Shown here piece after piece: positions 23,101-35,100 of a DNA stretch of 64,000 nt. Below the pieces are notes generated by a model, which saw only the letters and a list, made by a program, of their open reading frames with translations, ran no database searches and was not told where the DNA came from. The stretch's first letter is position 1, and the number at the start of each line of letters is the position of its first letter. Made by a program: the position numbers and the translations under genes. The stretch is from Hippopus hippopus (lineage: Eukaryota; Mollusca; Bivalvia; Cardiida; Cardiidae): assembly GCA_946811185.2 (NCBI GenBank), contig OX328107.1, positions 27,487,587 to 27,551,586 of the forward strand, given 5' to 3'.

Positions 23101-26100
23101 TGACACTTTACAACACCATTTTCAACCAATTAACCCTCTATCAAACAAATCCATGATTTTACTATCCCTATGAAGAAGGCTTATAAATACATTGTAGGAA
23201 AAGGAATAAATAATGGTAACCAGCATTTTCTTTTTTTTTTTCATAAAGTTCTCTCTACCTTTTAACTCTTTACCACACAACACAATTTTAAAATTCAAAG
23301 CACTTCCAGAAGACAAATTGAAGGTAGCTCAAATGATGAACATGCTTTTACTTACGTAGGAAATAGAGAACAGATGTTTGGTGTCTTGGATGGGTTAAGT
23401 TTATCGGGCAAGGCGGAGGAATTATCTGGTGAGCCGAAGGCGAACCGGATAAATTTCGGAGTCGAGCCCGATAAACTTAACCCATCCAAGACACCAACCA
23501 TCTATTCTATTTATCCTGTCACTCACTGTAATGGAACTAAACAAAATAAACAAATGAGAAAAAAAAAAAATCATTGATAAAGACTGTACCTTTAATAAAT
23601 TTCAGGAGCCGAGCCTGATCGCTTTCCCAATCCAAGACACCAACTGTCTATTTTATTTATCCTTTTTCTCAATTATAATCCAAAATCTGACTAAATTGAA
23701 CATTTCGCTCGAAATAAGGCACATATTGACATCTTTCTCACTAGATCTATGAGAAACTTTTAAAAAGGAAGAACTGTGTTTACAACAACCTCTGGATATG
23801 CAGCTGCAATAATGACGTCATGAATGATATTGGCTACATCATAATTATTAAACGTGACGTATATCCACAGAAAAATAATGTGGCGAAGAAGACAACGTGT
23901 TTTAACATAACAGACTATTAATTAAACGAGCCAAAGTATTCGCTAGCGATTGATTAATTCATTACGGCAGGAAGACGCTTGGTTGAAAATAGTCCTAGTT
24001 AGCAGGTGCGCACTTAGCGGTCACGTGACCAACTGACGGATATCAAAAAAAAATATATGGCACCCTGTTATCGGGTCGAAATTGTAGAAGGTGACAGGAT
24101 AAACAATGTTATCAGCATTTTGTCCTTTTTTGCACAATGTTTTCTAAAGCTTTCCTTCTCATGTTTAAAACCTTGGATTGTGTGGTAAAAAGGTTAAAGA
24201 TAAATTCTGCAATTCAATCCATAAGAACTACACAGCACTTTGGTAAAAAGGGGTTTAATGCATTATGGTAGGCAAGTTGTCACATAATTATAAATCCATA
24301 ACATTCATTTTATCTAACAACAGACTAAATCATGAGGTACAAATGGTCTTTTGACATGCAGAAAATTTACTAATAGCAAAAAGTTTTGATCGATGTTAGC
24401 CTACACAGACTGCAGACTGTGAAGCCTGACACAGTTCAGTACTTTTTGCAGATGCTTTAACCCTTTACCACACAATCCTGACTTTTAACGACCCTGAGAA
24501 AGAAGCCTTTTGAAAACATTGTGGGAAAAGGAGAAAATGCTGGAAACCAGCATTTTCTCCTTTTCCCTCAATGTTTTCTATGCTTCCCAAAAAAAATTTC
24601 AATATTTAAGTCACATTTATTTTGTCGTCTGCAAATGCTTTCAATTTGGAACAGTCCAAAATTTTGTCGTTTGGTAAAGAGTTAAACTCTTTTTTCACAG
24701 AGCATGATCAAATTTGTTGTCTGTAAATGCTCTGAATATGGACAAGCCCAAAAGGTTTTATCTGGTAAAGAATTACAGTAAATCTTTGTCAGACAACACA
24801 ACTCTGGACTTACACAAACTAAGAAAATCAGCATAGGACAAATTAAACCTACATGATTGGCTTCATCTTCAAATGGGTAAAAACCATCGTGCAAAACTGA
24901 TAAAATGCAAAGTACCATAATTTTCTCCTTTTCCCACAGTGTTATAAAAATATGTTTCCCTTGGCATTTATAAAGCATAGGACTGTTTAGTAAAGGGTTA
25001 ACTGTATGATACTATTTGACCTCATAGAATATATCCTTTTGTTTCTTTGAATGAGCCATGCTCTGGCAAAAGGGGGCTTATCCACAATCCATTATACCAT
25101 GCAGTCTTCACAAAATTATGAATCTATGAAGTCCGTTTTATCTAACAACCGACTGAATCATGCGGTCCACGCAGGCTGACCCAAGTCTATACTTTTTGCA
25201 GATGCATTAAGCCCCCTTTTCAGTGAGCATGGCTCAAATACTTGTTAAAGTACTGACAGCTGCGCTGCAGTTTTTAAACGAATTTACACTCTTGAGAACA
25301 AAATAAAATGTACATATTCAATCAGTCGAAAGACCTTTGATATAGATAAAGCAATTTCAAAGCTCTAGAGTTCAAAACGACATAACCTATCGGCCAAGAT
25401 AGAGCAAGGATCAACTTGCATGCTCTGTGCAGCCTCATTTTGATCTACATAGTATGCTAAAGCAACTGAAGATGTTGTTGGCACTTTGATCATCATTCTA
25501 CAATGCTCCATTTTTTGTACAGATTGTTTGGCAAAAAAATCCTTGATGAAAAGTCAGCATTTATTGACCACTTATTATTTGATAGTCAAATAGAACATAA
25601 AAATGCAAAGAAAATTTCTCAAACATCTACCAAGATAAAGCATGCATTCAAGCAAGTCTAAAATTGAAAAAAAAAAAAAAAAAAAAACAAGAGGGCCATG
25701 ATGGCCCTGAAATCGCTCACCTGAGTCATTTGACCAAACATGACCCATTTTCAATCTCCTTTGAGATACTATGACAAACATTCTACCAAGATTTTCATGA
25801 GTTATTGACCCGAAATGACCCACTTGCAAACTGGTGCAAGACCAACATTCTGACCAAGTTTCATGAGTATTGCATTAAAAATGAGGCCTCTAGAAAGTAA
25901 ACAAGGTTTTCGAAGATTTGACCTAGTGACCTAGTTTTTGATCCAACATTATCCATTTTCGAACTCTTTCAAGATATTATCAAGACAAACATTCTTACCA
26001 ACTTTTAAGAGTTTTGGACTAAAAATGTGGCCTCTACAGCACACACAAGGTTTTTCTAAGATTTGGCCTAGTGACCTAGTTTTTGATCAGACATTACCCA

Positions 26101-29100
26101 TTATCAAACACTTTTTTAGATATCACTAAGACAAACACTCTGACCAAGTTTCATGAGTATTGGACTGAAAATGTGGCCTCTAGAGTGTACAAAAGGTTTT
26201 TCTAAGATTTGACCAAATGACCTAGTTTTTGACGCGACATTACCCTTATCAAACTCTTTTGAGATATCACCAAAACAAACATTCTGACCAAGTTTACAGA
26301 GTATCAGACTGAAAATGTGGCCTCTAGAGCGTACACAAGGTTTTTCCAATTTTTGACCCAGTGACCTAGTTTTTGACCCCACATGACCCAAATTTAAACT
26401 CATTCAAGGTCTCATCAAGACAAACATTCTGACCGAGTTTCAGGACTATTGGACTGAAAATGTGTCCTCCAGAGCGTACACAAGGTTTTTCTAAGATTTG
26501 ACCTAGTGACCTAGTTTTTGACCCCACATGACCCATTATCAAACTCGCCTGAGCTATTATCAAGACAAACATTCTGACCAACTTTCAGGAGTTTTGGATT
26601 GTAAATGTGGCCTCTAGAGCATACACAAGGTTTTTCTAAGATCTGACCTATTGACCTAGTTTTTGACCCCACATAACCTATTTTTTAACTCATCCGAGAT
26701 ATCATCCAGACAAACATTCTGACCAACTTTCAAGAGTTTTAGACTGAAAATGTGGCCTCCAGAGCGTACACTAGGTTTTCCTAAGATTTGACCTAGTGAC
26801 CTAGTTTTGACCCGACATGACCCATTTTCGAAATCGTCCGAGATATCATCAAGACAAACATTCTGACCAACTTCCAAGAGTGTTGGACTGAAAATGTGGC
26901 CTCTACAGCGTACACAAGTTTTTTCTAAGATTTGACCTAGTGACCTAGTTTTTGACCCGACATGACCCATTTTCGAACTCGTCCGAGATATCATCAAGGC
27001 AAACATTCTGACCAACTTTCAGGAGTGTTGGACTGAAAATGTGGCCTCTAGAGCGTACACAAGGTTTTTCTAAGATTTGACCTAGTGACCTAGTTTTAGA
27101 CCCGACATGACCCATTTTCGAACTCGTCCGAGATATCATCAAAGCAAACATTCTGACCAACTTTCAGGAGTATTGGACAGAAAATGTGGCCTGTAGAGCG
27201 TACACAAGATTTTTCTAAGATATGACCTAGTGACCTAGTTTTTGACCCGACATGACCCATTTTCGAACTCGTCCGAGATTTTATTGAGACAAACATTCTG
27301 ACCAAGTTTCATGAGTATTGGACTGAAAATGTGGCCTCTAGAGCGTACACAAGGTGAAAAGTTGACGACGGACGACGCATGACGGACACAGCATGATCAC
27401 AATAGCTCCCCATGAGCACTTCGTTCTCAGGTGAGCTAAAAAAAGATAATTGGGAAGGCGAGACCAAGAAAAGCTAGTCCCATGGAATACTAAGTGACAA
27501 AGCATGGAATTAACCAAAGACAGTAATATGAAGTTGGTTGTAAAATTCAAAGACTGTAAGTTTGGTGCTGCTTCAAGAGCTAAAACTACACAACTACTTC
27601 ACTGACACCTCTGTAAGATAAAATATTACTAGGCTGCCATCTTTGTGGTATTTTAACTCAATATTACAGATTGTAAACAAATAATGATTTTGTTCACTTT
27701 AACACAGTTTTCAACATATTTTGAGTTATATAATGCTGGTTTCTCATGAGCTGATGAGGCTGGAAACAATTTCAATCTAATCCATGAGACTGATCTTTGG
27801 GTAAGTCCACTTTCAGTTACAACTAGAGCTGTCACTGAATGTGACTTAATACCCCCGCCAGCGCTTTGACAGAAACAGGCAATTACTAGTACTTTGTACA
27901 CAGACGGACACACGGACAGACAGGCTGATTCAAGTATACCCCCGAAAACATTCATTTTGCGAGGGTATAATAAAGCTAGGGGAGCATACACACATAAATT
28001 TAGCTGTTGGGAGCTTAAACAGCCTTGAAACAGTAATATCTTGCTCTCTTTTACTGTTACACTGAAAATATCCATCACAAGAATTAGAGCTTGAAACTGC
28101 AACTTCTATGTACTTTCGATAGGGGTGTTGGTAGAAAGAGGCAGGTGGGGCTGGGGGGAGAGGCTAGGGGGGGAGGCTGGGGTTTAAGCAACAGAAAATA
28201 TTTCTCCCAAATCAAAGACTCAAAAATCTGCTAATGCAACACAAATACACTATCACAGACATCCACAATGACAATCTACCATAGTATACAAGATAGAAAT
28301 ACCTGCGCCAGTAATCTCTCTACGGACTATTGCTAACTCCATGTATCGGATTTTTATACGAACAAGTAAAAAGTAAATCTTTCCCACTATAACATCCTTC
28401 AAATGGTATCTTGGTAGCAGAATAAAAAAATGATGAAAAGTTTATATAAGTTGCAGACATTGACATTAACTTTTTTATTAAAACCCACGTGTATTCAAGC
28501 CTGTTCACAACTGCAAACATTCTTACCACTTTGGTTCACTCTCTTACTTTCTTTTGTTTTTTTTTGTGTGTGTGTCTAAAACTGCTCTTAACACTATTTC
28601 AGTAACATTTTCAGTTCTGTAACAGCACCCAGGATTTATCAAAAATAATTTTCTTAAAGACATATCCATAACACTGGCAACTGTCCCATACAAACACAAA
28701 TGATTCATGCTCTGTGAAAAAGAGGTTTAACACATTTACAAAAAGTATCGACCAAGGTCAGCCTGCACAGTCTATGCAGGCTGACCTAGGTCTAACTTTT
28801 TTGCTATCTGTCAAAATCTACATGTCTAACAACCATTCTATTTACATATCCAGTCAACTGCACCCATAAAATGGATTCTATGGATCCCTGATTATGTGAT
28901 GACTTGCTTTGTATAATACATCACAAAAATGCATTAAACCCCCTTTTGCCAGGGCATGGCTCAAATATTGAATGAATGAGCAGTTTGATGAATGATTTCT
29001 GTTACATTCACATTACCCACTAATTTAAATCACTTTATTTGGCCTTGTAGAGTTTATGCCAATCAGAGCTACAATGGCTTCCCATGTTTAAATTCAATTC

Positions 29101-32100
29101 TACCTAAGAAATTTTGACAAACTTGTAAAATCTATATACAATCTAAATTGTCCAAAAAAATGTGTGTGGGATATTGGACTCATTACTTAAATAAAAGTTT
29201 TTTAAGATATTGACAACCATTTGAAAACTTCCAAGTCATCCAACCATATTTGAAATTATTGCAGCCACGGAGGATAGAAACTTCAATATCAAAATTGACT
29301 CTTATCAAAAGGAATAAATTGTAAAACTTGTCTCAATCTAAAGCACTTGTATACAACATGTTAATTGTGACTTTTTGGTTTCAAAAACCATCTTCCTAAG
29401 GGTCCTAAAATCATAGGATTATTCATTAAATGCTTACATTTGAGAAACAAACTTCATCTTTAACAGCATCTAAATTTCCAAAGACATATAATCAGTTATT
29501 TGTAAATAATTGTTTTTACTTACTTCGATTTATTATATTCAAATTCTATATGTAAACAATCTTCTATTCCCACTTCCATCTTGATACTGGAGTTCATCTC
29601 CGGGTACTGTGAAAGTGTATGTACAACTATATCTTGTTCTTTTACATAGTCACTTAGTCTTTTCACAATGGTTACTCTCAAAAAATACCTGAAAGTGGAA
29701 TGTAACATGTAGTGCTGAATAGGATTTAAATCTGTTGAAGTATATGAGTGTAGAGAGTAGGACTTTTACAGAGATTTTCCAAATATTACCTGCAAATAGA
29801 ATTATCTTTTTGTTTTCAATTCTGAATTCATCTAACATGAAACTCTTCAACAGTGTTTCACAGGAAAGTAACTTTTGAGTACGAAAAGCATTTTTATGGG
29901 AAATGGTTTATGATGGTTTAAGGTTATGACACTTGCACCAAGCCATGATCTCCATGCTATACAGGGTATTACAAGATAAAATACATGTAATTTTGTTGAC
30001 TTTAATCTTATTCATTAAAAAAGACATGAGGCAAAGCATTATACTTAAAAGAAACACTCAAGAAAACATTTCCTGTCCAGAAATAGTTGCAGTGTTGCTT
30101 TTTTGCCCCAATTCATGCTTCATAAACAAAACCATTTAAAATCAGGCATGAAGTTAACTTTAATGTTCATTCACCAACTTTTGCTTATGCTGTATATCCA
30201 GGTGATATTCTAATACTGTTAAAGATTTTCATGCCCCATGATTATTCAATCTTTAAGTGTATCTTGCAGATTAACTTTTACTGGCCCAGGTGGAACTGCA
30301 AAAAAATCTACGCAGACTCTCTAACTTTGCATCCTGTAAAACACCTGAATAACTTGATCAGAGTAATTCTGGAAGTACAAGCCCTTCCCATTTCACATGG
30401 CTAGGTTTTTTCTTACCTCAATCTGACATTAGCACCAGTATAGGATTCATACGGTTTCTCTACTTGAAGGAATTCAAAATTATAACTAGTGTTTTGGGTC
30501 AGTTCTCCTGGCCGAGCCAATTCTTTGACTAATGATGTAAATTCATGGTGGTTCCCTCTGTCATAGTATAACTCTGTAACAAAGGAAGTATCATACTTTT
30601 AACCCTTTACCAAACAATCCCTGGTTTTAACAACCCCGAGGAAGAAGCATTCTGAAAACACTGTGGGGAAAGGAGAAAATGCTGGTAACCAGCATTTTCT
30701 CCTTTTCCCACAATGTTTTCTACTCTTCTAAAGTGAAGTTTCAATTTTTGAGGCGCGTTTATTTTGTCGTCTGCAAATGCTTTCAACTTGGACCAGTCTA
30801 AGATTTTGTCGTTTAGTAAATGGTTAAACACAAAAATGTGTAAGACAATTTCTTTACAGATATTAAATTCTCTGTTTTAACCCTTGACCTGCTAAATAAA
30901 TGCAATAAAATCCTTCAACCAAATACTAAAAAGCCCAAAACTGCTATTTCAAAGTAATTTTTTGGGGGCAAAAATATCTCCCTATTGGACAGTGTAGATC
31001 CAAGAATGTTCTGTGCAGTCTGATCTTGATCTACACTGCCTGCATTAGGTCCTTGGGTCATGCTTAGCAGCCTAAGGTTTAAAGATACTCATTTACTCAT
31101 TTTGGGCCAGATATAAGCAATTTCGTCGATATTTTATCAAAATATAGTAATTCTTGTGGCTTCATGACAAATATTACACCTGCCGGCTGCGAGATTGCAT
31201 AGATTACAATGGACAGAAAATGTAATTTTGGACATGGCTCCTATCCACTCATTCAATCGAGGATACCGCATGATGCTTGTCACGTGACACTGACTGTGTA
31301 CGACCTTCACCTTGCATATTCATGTAGCTGGCAAGAAAGTGGAGCTGAAAAAGGTCTACTGTCGCAACAATCTATGTCACAAGAAGCCAACTCGGGGGAT
31401 GTCAAAATTTTATATCGAAAGTGGCAGTGGAATGATTTGGAAGACAGTAGAAATGTAAATTTCGTATGTGCACATTAATATTTAGCATTTTTGGATTGCT
31501 CAAAGAAGGGTAAAAGACATGATCCTACAAATAGACCAGTGGGCCATTTCCCGTGTTGAAACAAAAAGTAGTCTAGCTTTCTACTTTTAGAATGTATGGG
31601 GTGTGTAAATGACGCCAGTGATACACTCCCCCATTGTTTAAAATTTTGACCTGATGTAATTTTCTCCCAACCAAGATTTATTTCAAATAACAAATCTGAA
31701 ACTTCTTTTCATTCTTTGGGGCCACAGATATGTCTAAATAATTGATTGAAACACATTTCTACATTCTGTTAAAATGAGTAAATGGGTATCTTTAATTATA
31801 TACGTTTCATCTTTATCTTTTACATATTTCCGAATACTTCTGCTCGATACAGAAATTGCAACCATCAAATGTTCTGTACCATTAATTTTTCAAGCTGAAT
31901 TTAACACAGAAGTTGACAAATTTCTGAATTTAAACAATATAGAGAGAGAAGAAATTTCTTTCTTGTAAACTCCTTTCCCTCATCATGTTTTTCAAAAGCT
32001 GTCTTCCACAGAGGTACATAAACAAGTTGTAATTGTGTTGAAATAAGTTAATTCCTACAGCTGATTTACCTACGTTGAATCAATAATGACTCAAAAATGA

Positions 32101-35100
32101 TAAAATCTATACCCCATAATCAGAATACCAAACTTTTTAGAGTCAACAGTAACTTCATTAAGTAGAAAAACAAATAGACAATCACTTGATCATTTTCATA
32201 AACAAGGTCGAAACAATTTCTAGTTGTAGAAGAGGAACGAATTTTTCTTGCAATGCTTTTTATAAATCCTTGAAAAACATCATGGATGGATCAAGATTTG
32301 AACCTTTACAAATTTACAACAACAATCTTCCTTCTCACCAATCTGTCCGATGAATTCAATCTTTATCCCCTGATGCTCCATCTTACTTCCTGCTTTTTTC
32401 AATTGCACATTTACCTGTGGTATTGAAAAATGAGAAATATTTTAATACAATTACACAAAACACTTCATCTTATCTGAGCCAACTTGAAAAAATTAACGTA
32501 ATGGACTATTTTTCTAAGGATCAGCTCAAAATTTTCCGTTTTAAGAATAACATCACAGGACCATCAACTGAATATTACACACACGAGCCTAAAAATGAGC
32601 CTAGAAATGAGGGTTTCAGAGAAGTTTTAAGTGGTTGCAATTAGAGAATACTATAAAGTATGAAAAACATCATGGTCACTTCGTGTGAAACACCATTATC
32701 AAGAACATTTTAGTTATATCCTTGCAGCCAGTGCACCTATCCATGGATTCCTGGATATCTTTTAACCAGTATTATGTAAATCAGTATATATGCACAAGTT
32801 TACCATGTATGGCGGTTTTCAAAACAGTAGACACAAGCATCAACAAATGCCAAAAACAGGACACTATCAATTTCAGAGCAGCATCAAAAACAGATTTTTC
32901 TTAAGTCCATTATTACCTTTCCTGAAACAGTTTCACCATCGTAGTATAAATAATGTCTTTCTTTTTTGCCATCTTCTGTCTTTATTTCAGCAGTTTTCCT
33001 CGTCTCTTGACCATCCAGGACAACATCAACCTCGGCACTTTGGCCGAAACCAAAGAAACTCTGAAAGTGTAATGTTTCAAACTAAGTTCTACATTGAGTA
33101 CATTCTCATGCAACTTAGCTGCATTCATTCCCCATACTGAAAAAGACTATTTTAATTTCGTACTTGTTGTTCTCACTGGGATGATTTAGAAATGTTAACA
33201 AAATGGGTTTTATATTTCCTTTTATATTCCTCAAGTCACTTGAAAACAATTCAGCAAAACCAGACAAAATCCTGTTTCTCTCCACAATCAAGCATAATGA
33301 GAACTTACAGTTGGTATATTCAGGTCTTAAAACCATTATCTCTAAACACAGGACACAGTCCATTCTGGAAAAACTCTCCATTTCAGTTAATGATTGTGGT
33401 AAAATTCCAGTCTTTGTATGCTATCCTGTCACAAATGCTAAGAAACAGTAGACCCTTTTTGCTTTTGATTAAGTCAGAAATTTTAGTGATGCAAAGTGAC
33501 AGAAAAACCTCATCATACTAGATCTTCTTCTGGTAAATACCTACCTTCAGTCTGAAGGCTTGCTCTGATGCTATTTTTGTGATTTGTCTCCGCAAGCCTT
33601 CACAGCAGACCTTCATTACAAGTATCTGGAATGAATACGATTTTACCGGCATCTTTTCAAACGACTCTATGCAGCAAAATTTCCAATTACTGCCAATAAA
33701 ATGGGCATGGATCGTTAGATAAATGATTAATCTTCACAAAAACATCTACTTAACTGCAAACAATCAATTTATTCTATCTAAATTTACCTTTTTTTCCCAA
33801 CGTAGATAAATACGATAAATTTGTAAACAATATTACAATTTCCGTTCAACGGATGTGCCCACATGACCAAATTTGAATATAATATAGTCATGTTCGTAAG
33901 ATGCGTTCCACGTATGTCCTCATAATTATGTGTTTCTTCTCATTGCATTTTGTTTTTTAAACTTACTGCCATTTCATATACTTCACAAAATTTAACCATT
34001 TCGGCGCCACAGGCAAAAACAGGGACTTTTGCGGACGGCACAGATCAAGATCAGACTGCACAGAACGTGATCTTGAATCTGTTCTGTCCACTTGTATAGG
34101 CAAGCCTAAAAGACTTAAATCCCTCTGAGTCTCAGTGAATTCTATTTTCTGGCATCGAAAATATGTATATATTTGGCGCTGAAAGAGTTAGGCTGATTTA
34201 TAGTTTCGAACGTTGATTGTTTTATCTAAACCTAAAAAAAAGCTTAGGAAATTTCTGTCTTTTCTTCGGGGCCGAATTTCGACCCCATTCTCACTCGAAA
34301 ATAGAATAAATTTCCACTCCAAACTAGTAGACTCTAAAAAAATCGCTTTCATTAGATAGACGTAATTAGCGTCCTGACAATTGCTAAAACGTCCGAAGAA
34401 ATTAGACTCAAATTTATTAATACGTCTACATTTATGTCCGCTAAGTCATGTCATGGATGATAAAGTCTTAACATGTTATTCATTAAAACAAAGGGTTAAC
34501 TTAACATCCAGTATTAGTATGCCTATAACTACTATCGATCCCGATACAGACAATTTGAGGCACATGCTTCGTCACCATATATTATTGGATATGTTAACTT
34601 CAATCTTATTGACAAGCAATTTTAATGAGAGGGATTAAAATAATTCATGCAAATTAGTAAGTTTGTACCAATTTAAAAAAAAAAAACTCCACATATTTTG
34701 TGATAGTCTATACAGATACATGTACTGTATATTTTCAAACTTGTATGATGCAGAAATCATGTGCGAAGTTTCCATTCCACAATTACTTTTTAATTTGCTT
34801 CTTCAAAACAGCATGAGGTAAACAAAAAAAAAAAAAAAAATGATGGGTTTTCTATCTTTCAACAAATGTTAAAACACAAAGAAAATCTTTTTCCAAAGAT
34901 TAAACGTCATGGGGGAAAAAAACACAAAAACAGATGACAAAAAAATTCAATTTGACCTCATCTGATCAAATACCCTTCAAACTGTCGTATGTAGCCTTGA
35001 TAATGACTTCTAACATCCGAATTGCAAACACGCCACACAGGAAATAATGCAGAAGCAAAAATTCCATTGAATCATCAGAACAATGGTTCCTTACTAAGTT

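Noticed and set aside
25575..27305. Repeated minus-strand proteins of the type MVRMFV...GHVGSKTRSLGQIL
   Set aside because: They reappear with each 145-bp unit, and 145 is not a multiple of 3, so no long repeat protein exists.
31209..31478. 89-residue plus-strand gene in VPS26 intron 3
   Set aside because: Single open frame without family match, splice context or start-site motif; left as intron content.
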